From Streptomyces radicis (GTDB lineage: Bacteria; Actinomycetota; Actinomycetes; Streptomycetales; Streptomycetaceae): a DNA stretch of 64,000 bases. The notes below the pieces were generated by a model, which had not been told where the DNA came from, searched no databases, and saw only the letters and a program-made list of their open reading frames with translations. Each line of letters starts with the position of its first letter. Positions within the stretch are counted from its first letter, which is position 1. The DNA lies in contig NZ_RBDY01000012.1 in the NCBI RefSeq assembly GCF_003626575.1, positions 62,001 to 126,000 of the forward strand, in the 5' to 3' direction. Shown one piece after another: positions 45,836-53,420 of this stretch. A program made the translations under genes and the position numbers.

Positions 45836-46300
45836 AGGGGCGGCCGCGTGCCGCACCAGCGGGAGGGTGCGCAGCGGCACGGGGTTCTCCATGACGATCG
45901 CGGTGGACGACCTGACGATCCCGTCGAGGCCGACCACCCGGTCGATGACCCGCTGGAGGTCGGCGTTGGAACGCGCCACCAGGCGGCACAGCATGTCGCC
46001 CTCGCCGGTGATGGTGTGCAACTCGAGCACCTCGGGCACCCCGGCGAGGTGACGGCGGACCTCGTCGCCCTGGCCCTGCTTGATCTCCAGGGTGGCGAAG
46101 GCGGTCACGGGGAAGCCGAGGGCCGCCGGGTCCACCTCGGGCCCGAAGCCGCGGATCACCCCGCCCACGCGCAGCTTCTCGAGCCGCGCCTGGGCGGTGC
46201 CGCGCGCGACGCCGAGCCGCCGGGACGCCTCGAGCACCCCGATCCTCGGCTCGCGCGCGAGCAGCTCGATCAAACGTGCGTCCAACGCGTCGATGGTCAC
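45833..46300 (-). CDS. Lrp/AsnC-family transcriptional regulator
   Basis: A 155-residue regulator with an N-terminal helix-turn-helix (IDALDARLIELLAREPRIGVLEASRRLGVARGTAQARLEKL) and a RAM ligand-binding domain (VTAFATLEIKQGQGDEVRRHLAG ... GEGDMLCRLVA). GTG 46300 is chosen because AGGAGG lies directly upstream, inside the longer frame from 46318. It is divergent from hppD with a 120-base shared region, so hppD and aromatic amino-acid catabolism are its likely target. Confidence 0.9.
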   Translation of the reverse strand: MTIDALDARLIELLAREPRIGVLEASRRLGVARGTAQARLEKLRVGGVIRGFGPEVDPAALGFPVTAFATLEIKQGQGDEVRRHLAGVPEVLELHTITGEGDMLCRLVARSNADLQRVIDRVVGLDGIVRSSTAIVMENPVPLRTLPLVRHAAAP

Positions 46301-46420
46301 CGCGCACCTCCTGGGCATCCTGTACAGACCCTAGACGGCTACGCGCGTCACTCTCTACAGATTGACCAGCACAAACGCAAACTATTGCGCACTCTGCCGA
46401 ACCACCGCACGCTGGTCTCC

Positions 46421-47542
46421 ATGACTGAGATCACATCGGACGACCCGTTCCCCGTCCGGGGCATGGACGCGGTCGTCTTCGCCGTAGGCAACGCCAGACA
46501 GGCCGCGCACTACTACTCCACGGCGTTCGGGATGACCCTCGTCGCCTACCGGGGCCCCGAGAACGGCCATCGCGAGAGCGCCTCCTACGTCCTCGAGTCG
46601 GGGAGCGCCCGCTTCGTCCTCACCTCGGTCATCCGGCCGGTCACGCCCGAGGGCCACGCGTTGGCCCGCCATGTCGCCGAGCACGGCGACGGCGTGGTCG
46701 ACCTGGCCATCGAGGTGCCCGACGCGCGCGCCGCGTACGCGCACGCCGTGGCGCAGGGCGCGCGCGGCCTGTCCGAGCCCGCCGAGGTCTCCGACGAGGA
46801 CGGCACGGTGGTGCTCGCCGCCGTGGCCACCTATGGGGAGACCCGGCACACCCTGGTCGAACGCGGCGACTACAAGGGCGTCCACCTGCCCGGCTACGTC
46901 GCCGCCGAGCCGCTGACCGAGCCGCGGGTCGAGCGGACGTTCCAGTCGGTCGACCACTGCGTGGGCAACGTGGAGCTCGGCCGGATGGACGAGTGGGTGG
47001 CGTTCTACCAGCGCGTCATGGGCTTCACCAACATGAAGGAGTTCGTCGGCGACGACATCGCCACCGAGTACTCCGCGCTGATGTCCAAGGTCGTGGCGGA
47101 CGGCACGCGCAAGGTGAAGTTCCCGATCAACGAGCCCGCCCCCGGCAAGAAGAAGTCGCAGATCGACGAGTACCTGGAGTTCTACGGGGGCCCTGGCGTC
47201 CAGCACATCGCCCTGGCCACCGACGACATCATCCGCACGGTGCGCGCGATGCGGGACGCGGGTGTCTCGTTCCTCGACGTGCCGGGCTCGTACTACGACA
47301 CGTTGGGCGAGTGGGTCGGCGAGACCCGCGTCCCCGTGGACACGCTGCGGGAGCTGAAGATCCTCGCCGACCGCGACGAGGACGGCTACCTGCTCCAGAT
47401 CTTCACCAAGCCCGTGCAGGACCGGCCCACGGTCTTCTTCGAGTTGATCGAACGGCATGGCTCGCAGGGATTCGGAAAAGGGAACTTCAAGGCACTCTTC
47501 GAGGCAATCGAGCGTGAACAGGCCCGACGGGGGAATCTCTAA
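46421..47542 (+). CDS. hppD: 4-hydroxyphenylpyruvate dioxygenase
   Basis: Fe(II)-dependent dioxygenase converting 4-hydroxyphenylpyruvate to homogentisate in tyrosine catabolism and ochronotic pigment formation. The 373-residue product has two vicinal-oxygen-chelate domains. The iron ligands are His179 (SVDHCVGNVELG), His262 (GVQHIALATDD) and Glu341 (FFELIERHGS), and the C-terminus GFGKGNFKALFEAIEREQ closes the active site. ATG 46421 has no good ribosome-binding site. It is divergent from the Lrp gene and ends at a strong hairpin. Confidence 0.97.
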   Translation: MTEITSDDPFPVRGMDAVVFAVGNARQAAHYYSTAFGMTLVAYRGPENGHRESASYVLESGSARFVLTSVIRPVTPEGHALARHVAEHGDGVVDLAIEVPDARAAYAHAVAQGARGLSEPAEVSDEDGTVVLAAVATYGETRHTLVERGDYKGVHLPGYVAAEPLTEPRVERTFQSVDHCVGNVELGRMDEWVAFYQRVMGFTNMKEFVGDDIATEYSALMSKVVADGTRKVKFPINEPAPGKKKSQIDEYLEFYGGPGVQHIALATDDIIRTVRAMRDAGVSFLDVPGSYYDTLGEWVGETRVPVDTLRELKILADRDEDGYLLQIFTKPVQDRPTVFFELIERHGSQGFGKGNFKALFEAIEREQARRGNL

Positions 47543-47560
47543 GAGCACCACCCCCCACAG

Positions 47561-47591
47561 CCGCCCCCGCGACCTGCACTCGCGGGGGCGG
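47561..47591. terminator. Strong terminator after hppD
   Basis: 12-bp arms CCGCCCCCGCGA (47561-47572) and TCGCGGGGGCGG (47580-47591) with a seven-base loop lie between hppD and a convergent gene. Confidence 0.8.
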
Positions 47592-47612
47592 TCCTCTGTG
47601 CGCCCCGGGGGA

Positions 47613-48446
47613 TCAGCAGGACGGCACGGACTCGCCCGCGGCCAGCGCGCGCAGGTCGTTCACCGCGCCCTCGAGCGTGGTGACCGGGAGCAGCCGCAGC
47701 CCTTCGGGGGTGTCGGCCGTCGCGTCGCCGCACTCGTCGCGCGGCACCAGGAAGACGGTGGCGCCGTCCCGCCGCGCGGCCTGGGTCTTGAGGGGAACGC
47801 CGCCGACCGCGCCGACCCGCCCCGCCGCGTCGATCGTGCCGGTCCCCGCGACGACCTCCCCGCCGGTGAGGTCGCCGCCCTCGCCGTCGCCGTCGAGCAG
47901 GTCGACGATGCCGAGCGAGAACAGCAGCCCGGCGCTCGGCCCCCCGATGTCCGCGAGGTGCAACTCGACCGAGACATCCGAGGCGTCGAGGCCGAGGAAG
48001 CCCAACGCGGCGGTGACGGCGGCGTCCTGGGACTCGACCATCTGGTCGGCGTTGTGCTCGCGGATCTCCTCGGTGCTCTCGCCCACCGGGTAGACCGACT
48101 CGCGCGGCATGACGGCGCGGTCGCTCGCGAAGTAGCCGCTCACCACGTCGGCGAGGCGCACGGTGGCGTCGGGCGAGGTCGCGGTGATCGTCGTCATCCG
48201 CAGCTCGCCCTCGGGCGCGCGGACCGGCGCGCCGGTGACGGTGATGACGGGCCGCCCCTCGTGCTCGCCCAGCACATCGGCGGTGAGCCCGGGGTGGGTC
48301 ACCGAGAACGGCAGCGGCGCCAGCGCGGCCACCGCGAGCAACGCGCCCACGAGCAGCGAGCAGACGGTGAGCAGCAGGGTCCGGCGGCCGCCGGACGGCG
48401 GGGTCGGCCCGCCCTTGGCCTGGGGCGCGGTCGGGGCTGCGGACAT
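47613..48446 (-). CDS. Membrane-anchored Lon-like (S16) serine protease
   Basis: A 277-residue protein with one N-terminal membrane segment (about 23-46) and an extracytoplasmic Lon-type proteolytic domain. The Ser-Lys dyad is Ser171 in DIGGPSAGLLF and Lys220 in GGVPLKTQAA. It resembles the YlbL/PDZ-Lon group, but the PDZ portion is reduced or absent between the membrane segment and the catalytic domain. C-terminal cysteines (EC in PRDECGD and the final residue) may form a disulfide. Substrate unknown. Confidence 0.86.
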   Translation of the reverse strand: MSAAPTAPQAKGGPTPPSGGRRTLLLTVCSLLVGALLAVAALAPLPFSVTHPGLTADVLGEHEGRPVITVTGAPVRAPEGELRMTTITATSPDATVRLADVVSGYFASDRAVMPRESVYPVGESTEEIREHNADQMVESQDAAVTAALGFLGLDASDVSVELHLADIGGPSAGLLFSLGIVDLLDGDGEGGDLTGGEVVAGTGTIDAAGRVGAVGGVPLKTQAARRDGATVFLVPRDECGDATADTPEGLRLLPVTTLEGAVNDLRALAAGESVPSC

Positions 48447-48455
48447 GGAGGGAAT

Positions 48456-49100
48456 CTAACGCAGCACGACCGCGATCTCCTGGGCGGCCCGTACGACGCG
48501 GGGGCCGACCTCGTCGGGCACGGCCTCGCTGAGCATGACCACGCCCACGCTGCCCTCGATGCCGCACTCGGCGGGCAGCGGGGCCGCGGCGCCGCTCGCG
48601 CCCGCCTCCAACTCCCCGTGCGTCAGCACGTATCCGTCCTCGTCGGTGATGTCCTTGCAGCGCCCGGTGAGGATGGCCCGGCCCGCGGCGCCCCGGTCGA
48701 GCGGGTGCCGGAAACCCGTGCGATAGGCAACGTGGTAGTCGGTCCAGCTCGGCTCGACGACCGCGACCGCCAGGGCGTCGTTGCCGTCCACCACGGTGAG
48801 ATGGGCCGTGGCGCCCACGTCCTCGGCGAGCGAGCGCAGCGCGGGCAGCGCCGCCTCCCGCACCAGCGGGTGGACCTGGCGGCCGAGGCCGAGCACCCCG
48901 ACGCCGACCCTGGCCCTGCCCCCCGCGTCCCTGCGGACCAGCGAGTGCTGCTCGAGCGTGGCGAGCAGCCGGTAGACGACCGTTCGGTTGACGCCGAGTT
49001 GTTTGGACAGCTCGGTGACGGTCAGGCCGTGGTCGGTCTCGGCGAGCAGCTTCAGAACCCGTAGCCCTCGGTCGAGCGTCTGGGAGGTCTCCGCGGTCAC
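48456..49100 (-). CDS. IclR-family transcriptional regulator (short)
   Basis: A 214-residue regulator. The winged helix LDRGLRVLKLLAETDHGLTVTELSKQLGVNRTVVYRLLATLEQH is followed by a GAF-like effector domain with AEDVGATAHLTVVDG and HPLDRGAAGRAIL. It is about 35 residues shorter than usual. GTG 49100 begins the family N-terminus. It lies 10 bases upstream of the Lon-like gene in the same direction, so they may share a transcript. Target unknown. Confidence 0.88.
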   Translation of the reverse strand: MTAETSQTLDRGLRVLKLLAETDHGLTVTELSKQLGVNRTVVYRLLATLEQHSLVRRDAGGRARVGVGVLGLGRQVHPLVREAALPALRSLAEDVGATAHLTVVDGNDALAVAVVEPSWTDYHVAYRTGFRHPLDRGAAGRAILTGRCKDITDEDGYVLTHGELEAGASGAAAPLPAECGIEGSVGVVMLSEAVPDEVGPRVVRAAQEIAVVLR

Positions 49101-49332
49101 GACGCCCCCTCGAAGCAGTTCGAAGCAGGTTGCTGGCAGGTGCCAGGTGGCAGGTCACAGAGGTTGACCGCGCACCGGGCAACGTTGCCCGCCGCCGTGT
49201 GTCCCTTCGGCGTGCGCGTGTCCGGAAATTTATCGGGGGGCACCGCTCAGCGGAAGGGCCTGTCCAGAATCCGAGCGGTCGAGCACGACTTTCGAACGCT
49301 ATGCGCTCATCTCCGTCGCATGTCGCCGCAGG

Positions 49333-51162
49333 TCACCGCATCCGGGTGGCCCATTCCCGCACCTTGAGCAGGCGTTGCCTCAGCTGCCCCGCGCTGGCCT
49401 CCGCGGTGGCCGGGCCGCCGCACGCGCGGCGCAGCTCGGTATGGATCACGCCATGGGGCTTGCCCGACTGGTGGGCATAGGCGCCGACGAGGGAGTTCAG
49501 CTCGCGGCGCAGCTCCATCATCTCCTTGTGGCTCACCACCGGGCGCCGGTCGGCGGGGAGTTCGAGCAGGTCGGCCTCCTCGTCGGGCTTCTTCCTGCTG
49601 TGCGCGATCTGCCGGGCCTGGCGCTTGCCCAACAGGAGCCGCACCTGGTCGGGTTCGAGCAGCCCGGGGATCCCGAGGTAGTCCTGCTCCTCGTCGCTGC
49701 CCGGGTGCGCCTGCATGCCGAACTCGGCCCCGTCGTACATCACCCGGTCGAACACGGCGTCCGACTCCAGTGCCTCGAACGAGAGTTGGTCCTGCTCGCC
49801 GTCCGGCTCGTCCTTCTCGCGCTCGGCGTCCTTCAGCAGGTCGGCCTCGGGCCCGTACGGGTCGTCGTCGGCGTCCTTGCGCGGCTTGTCGAGGACATGG
49901 TCGCGCTCGAGCTCCAGCTCGTGGGCGAACCCCATGAGCATGGGAATGGTCGGCAGGAAGACGGACGCGGTCTCGCCCCTGCGCCTCGAGCGCACGAAGC
50001 GGCCGACGGCCTGCGCGAAGAAGAGCGGCGTCGCGATCGTCGTGGCGTAGACCCCGACGGCCAGCCTGGGGACGTCCACGCCCTCGGACACCATGCGGAC
50101 CGCGACCATCCAGCGGTCCTGACCCGTCCTGAACTCCTCGATCCGCCCCGAGGCCCCCGCGTCGTCGGAGAGCACCACGGTCGCGGAGGCGCCGGTGATC
50201 TCCCTGATCAGCTTGGCGTAGGCGCGCGCGGACTCCTGGTCGGTCGCGATGACCAGGCCGCCCGCGTCGGGCACCGAGCGGCGCACCTCGGTGAGCCGCC
50301 GGTCGGCCGCGCCGAGCACGGCGGGCATCCACTCGCCCTTGGCGTCGAGCGCGGTGCGCCACGCCTGGGAGGTGGCGTCCTTGGTCATGGGCTCCCCGAG
50401 CCGCGCCGCCACCTCGTCGCCCGCGCGGGTGCGCCAGCGCATGCTGCCGCTGTAGGAGAGGAAGATGACCGGCCGGACGACGCCGTCGGCGAGCGCGTTG
50501 CCGTAGCCGTACGTGTAGTCGGCGACGGACCTGCGGATGCCGTCGTTGCCCTCGGCGTAGGAGACGAACGGGATGGGGTTGGTGTCCGAGCGGAACGGCG
50601 TCCCCGTCAGCGCGAGCCGCCGCGTCGCGGGCTCGAACGCCTCGAGGCACGCCTCGCCCCACGACCTGGAGTCCCCCGCGTGGTGGATCTCGTCCAGGAT
50701 GACCAGCGTCTTGCGCTGCTCGCAGCGGTTGCGGTGCAGCATCGGCCGCACGCCGACGCCCGCGTAGGTGACGGCGACGCCCTGGTACCCGCGCGCGACG
50801 GGCCCCGCGCTGTACTCGGGGTCGAGCCTGATCCCTATCCGCGCCGCGGCGTCGGCCCACTGGGTCTTGAGGTGCTCGGTGGGCGCGACGACGGTGACCT
50901 GCTGCACGACGTGGTGGTGCAGCAGCCAGGACGCGAGGGTCAGGGCGAACGTCGTCTTGCCCGCGCCCGGGGTGGCGACCGCGAGGAAGTCCCGCGGCTG
51001 CGCCTGGAGATAGGCGTCCATCGCCGCCTGCTGCCAGGCCCGCAGCTTGCCGGCCGTGCCCCAGGGGGCACGGCCGGGGAACGCCGGGGAGAGATGGGAG
51101 GAGTGGGCGGCGGAGGATGAGGCGGCGGCGGTCACGGTCTCCGGGGTGGGTCTTGACGGCAC
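49333..51162 (-). CDS. SF2 DEAD/DEAH-box helicase
   Basis: A 609-residue helicase of the type III restriction/Rad25-like branch. Motif I is ATPGAGKT (63-70), motif II is LDEIHH (155-160), motif III is LTGTPFRSD, and motif VI is QAVGRFVRSRR. The C-terminal about 180 residues are acidic then helical and conserved only in actinobacteria. GTG 51162 is the longest start; GTG 51135, preceded by CCGGAG, is a good alternative. No methylase or nuclease partner is adjacent, so it is more likely a housekeeping repair or RNA helicase than a defence component. Confidence 0.9.
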   Translation of the reverse strand: MPSRPTPETVTAAASSSAAHSSHLSPAFPGRAPWGTAGKLRAWQQAAMDAYLQAQPRDFLAVATPGAGKTTFALTLASWLLHHHVVQQVTVVAPTEHLKTQWADAAARIGIRLDPEYSAGPVARGYQGVAVTYAGVGVRPMLHRNRCEQRKTLVILDEIHHAGDSRSWGEACLEAFEPATRRLALTGTPFRSDTNPIPFVSYAEGNDGIRRSVADYTYGYGNALADGVVRPVIFLSYSGSMRWRTRAGDEVAARLGEPMTKDATSQAWRTALDAKGEWMPAVLGAADRRLTEVRRSVPDAGGLVIATDQESARAYAKLIREITGASATVVLSDDAGASGRIEEFRTGQDRWMVAVRMVSEGVDVPRLAVGVYATTIATPLFFAQAVGRFVRSRRRGETASVFLPTIPMLMGFAHELELERDHVLDKPRKDADDDPYGPEADLLKDAEREKDEPDGEQDQLSFEALESDAVFDRVMYDGAEFGMQAHPGSDEEQDYLGIPGLLEPDQVRLLLGKRQARQIAHSRKKPDEEADLLELPADRRPVVSHKEMMELRRELNSLVGAYAHQSGKPHGVIHTELRRACGGPATAEASAGQLRQRLLKVREWATRMR

Positions 51163-51208
51163 GAGGACCGCGACAGCCTACCCCCGGAGACCGGCCCGCC
51201 GATGCGGC

Positions 51209-51595
51209 TCAGCTCACATCACGGTGCAGCGAGCGCAACGCCGAGGCGACGAGGGCGACTTCCTCCGCCTTGCCTGCGGCGACATCGATGACCAGGCCAT
51301 ACGCCGCGTCCTGGTCGACCTCCGCCATGTCCACCCCGTTGAGGTCGAGAAAGACGACGGTGCACATCCACGCCGTTCGCTTGTTCCCGTCCACCAAGGG
51401 GTGGTTGACCGCGAGCGACTGGAGGAGCGCCGCCGCCTTCTCGAACAGGTCGGGATAGGCGGCCACCCCGAACATCTCGGACCGCGGCCTGTGCAGCGCC
51501 GACGACAGCAGTCCGAAGTCCCGGACGGCGACCTCCTGTGGGTCGCACGCGAGCTGGGCGAGGTCCAGGGCCTCCCGGACCGTCAGGTACTTCAC
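51209..51595 (-). CDS. doc: Fic/Doc-family toxin
   Basis: A 128-residue death-on-curing protein. The Fic motif is HPLVDGNKRTA (His65 to Arg73), the Doc variant associated with phosphorylation of EF-Tu in phage P1 Doc. The N-terminus YLTVREALDLAQ matches Doc. GTG 51595 is three bases after the antitoxin stop, the standard order of type II toxin-antitoxin operons. All key Fic residues are present, so it is predicted active. Confidence 0.9.
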   Translation of the reverse strand: MKYLTVREALDLAQLACDPQEVAVRDFGLLSSALHRPRSEMFGVAAYPDLFEKAAALLQSLAVNHPLVDGNKRTAWMCTVVFLDLNGVDMAEVDQDAAYGLVIDVAAGKAEEVALVASALRSLHRDVS

Positions 51596-51598
51596 GCG

Positions 51599-51802
51599 CT
51601 ACTCCCCCAGCCGCCGCAGCAAGTCCGCGTGCTTGGCCGCGTACTTCGCCCCCAGCTTGCGGACGGTCGCCCGGTCCGCCTCCTCCACGAGATACCGCTC
51701 CACCGCCTGAACCACTATGGCGTGCATGCTCCGCCCCTCCTCCTCGGCCCGCTGCTTCAGCGCTTCCTGAACCTCATCGGGCAGTCGCAAGTTCATAGCC
51801 AT
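51599..51802 (-). CDS. Ribbon-helix-helix antitoxin for Doc
   Basis: A 67-residue antitoxin with an N-terminal ribbon-helix-helix DNA-binding motif (MNLRLPDEVQEALKQRAEEEGRSMHAIVVQAVERYL) and a C-terminal charged helix (VRKLGAKYAAKHADLLRRLGE) that would neutralise the toxin. ATG 51802 gives MAM; ATG 51796 is an alternative. A GGTACC-rich operator candidate is directly upstream. The longer in-frame ORF reaching 53245 is antisense-type read-through over the MFS gene and is not real. Confidence 0.9.
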   Translation of the reverse strand: MAMNLRLPDEVQEALKQRAEEEGRSMHAIVVQAVERYLVEEADRATVRKLGAKYAAKHADLLRRLGE

Positions 51803-51810
51803 ACTCCCAC

Positions 51811-51839
51811 AGTACCGGAAGTGGTACCAGAATGGTACC
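51811..51839. promoter_or_regulatory. Candidate antitoxin operator
   Basis: AGTACC (51811), TGGTACCA (51822-51829, palindromic) and TGGTACC (51833-51839) repeat at about 11-base spacing in the 41-base gap upstream of the antitoxin. This is the kind of repeated half-site bound by RHH dimers for autoregulation. Confidence 0.6.
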
Positions 51840-51843
51840 GAAT

Positions 51844-53337
51844 TCACGTTCGGGTGCGCAGGCGGCCCGCCACCGCGATGCTGAACAGTGCCGCCGTCGT
51901 CGTCGCCGCGTAGACCGGGAGGAACGCCGTCGCCTCCACCGCCACCCCGGCCGCGTCCGCCGTCGCCGCGTGCGCCGTGGCCGACGCGTCGCCGCCCAGG
52001 GCGGCGAAGAGCGTGCCCACCGTCGTGAGCATCACGACGTTGCCCAGGCTGTCGCACACCTGGAGCGAGGCGACGTTCCCGCCCGCCTCGTCGGGCGCCG
52101 AGAGCCGCAGCACCAGCACCCCGACCGAGGCGGTCACCGCGCCCATGCCGAACGCCGCCACCGCGAGCGTCAGCGCCGGGAGCCACACCGGCACCGCGTC
52201 GATCAGCACCAGCGGCGTCGCCGCCACCCCCGCCGTGACCAGCACCGTGCCGAGGCGCACAAGACCGAGCCGGTGCGGCTCGACCCACGCCCGCGACTGC
52301 GTGAACGAGCCCGACGCCCACAGCAGCCCCGACGCCGCCAGGGCCAGCCCCGCCTCGGTGTACGACAGGCCGCGCTGGGTGACCAGCATCAGCGGGACAA
52401 AGCTCTGCGTCGACAGATACGCCATCGACACAAGCCCCCGCAGCGTGATCACCGCGGGGAGCCCGCGCGCCGCGCGGAACGTCCCGCGCGGCAGCAGCAG
52501 CCGCGCCGAGGGCGCCAGCAGCGCGACGCCGACGAGCACCGGCACGAGCGAGAGCCAGCGCAGCTCCTGCCCGCCGTACTGGAGCAGCCCCGCGCCCAGC
52601 GCCACCGCGGCCGCGAGCCGCAGCCCCCGCCGGTCGAAGCGCGCCCCCGGCTCCCCCGGGCCGCCGAGCCGCCGCAGCGCGGGCAGCATCACCAGGACGG
52701 GGAGCAGCACGAGAACGGTGATCCCGAGGAAGACCCAGCGCCAGCCGAACCGTTCCGTCACCGTTCCCGAGATCACCGGGCCCACCATCGAGGGCACCAC
52801 CCACGCCGCCGAGAACGACGCGAGCGCCGACGCCCGCAGCCGTTCCGGATACGCCCTGCGCACCGTGACATACAGCGCCACGATCACCAGGCCGCCGCCC
52901 ACGCCCTGCGCGGCGCGCCCCAGCACGAAGACCCACATCGACTGCGCGGTGCCCGAGAGCAGCAGACCGGCGGAGAACGCGGATATGCCCGCCATCACGG
53001 GCGCGAGCGGCCCCCGCCGGTCGCACCACTGCCCCGAGACGACCATCCCGAGCAGGCTGGTGGTGAAGAACGCCGAGAACGCGAACGCGTACAGCGCGAG
53101 ACCGTCGAGCGCCTCCGCGGCGGCGGGCATCGCCGTGCCGACGGCCATCGCCTCGAACGCGATCAGCAGGATCGTGCTGACACACCCGAGCGTCAGCGCC
53201 CGGTACGGCGCGCTGAGCACCCCGCCACCGCCGTCGTCGTCCCACTCCCGCGCATCGGACGTCGCGTCGGACGTCGCGTCGGACGTCGCGTCGGTCGGCG
53301 GGGGCACGGAGCCGGCGGCGGCGTCGGTGTCGCTCAT
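51844..53337 (-). CDS. MFS transporter (drug/proton antiporter type)
   Basis: A 497-residue exporter with 14-helix-type arrangement. Motif A is SGQWCDRRGPLAPV after helix 2, and the antiporter-type LGRAAQGVGGGLVIVALYV lies in helix 4-5. The hydrophilic N-terminus contains a TSDATSDATSDA repeat encoded by 12-bp units at 53252-53287. Start ATG 53337. It ends only 41 bases before the antitoxin start. Substrate unknown. Confidence 0.88.
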   Translation of the reverse strand: MSDTDAAAGSVPPPTDATSDATSDATSDAREWDDDGGGGVLSAPYRALTLGCVSTILLIAFEAMAVGTAMPAAAEALDGLALYAFAFSAFFTTSLLGMVVSGQWCDRRGPLAPVMAGISAFSAGLLLSGTAQSMWVFVLGRAAQGVGGGLVIVALYVTVRRAYPERLRASALASFSAAWVVPSMVGPVISGTVTERFGWRWVFLGITVLVLLPVLVMLPALRRLGGPGEPGARFDRRGLRLAAAVALGAGLLQYGGQELRWLSLVPVLVGVALLAPSARLLLPRGTFRAARGLPAVITLRGLVSMAYLSTQSFVPLMLVTQRGLSYTEAGLALAASGLLWASGSFTQSRAWVEPHRLGLVRLGTVLVTAGVAATPLVLIDAVPVWLPALTLAVAAFGMGAVTASVGVLVLRLSAPDEAGGNVASLQVCDSLGNVVMLTTVGTLFAALGGDASATAHAATADAAGVAVEATAFLPVYAATTTAALFSIAVAGRLRTRT

Positions 53338-53420
53338 GGGGACACCGTAAGGAGCGAGGGGCCGCCGCGCCTATGGACCGGCGCCAGGAACCACGTCGGC
53401 CGTTGGTCGTAGGCCGCCGC

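Noticed and set aside
49333..51802. Helicase plus Doc as a defence island
   Set aside because: The helicase is a widely conserved actinobacterial housekeeping type with no nuclease or methylase. Proximity to the toxin-antitoxin pair alone is insufficient.
51599..53245. Antitoxin fused to a 480-residue upstream domain
   Set aside because: The upstream part is out-of-frame reading of the MFS gene on the same strand. The RHH family start at 51802 is complete on its own.
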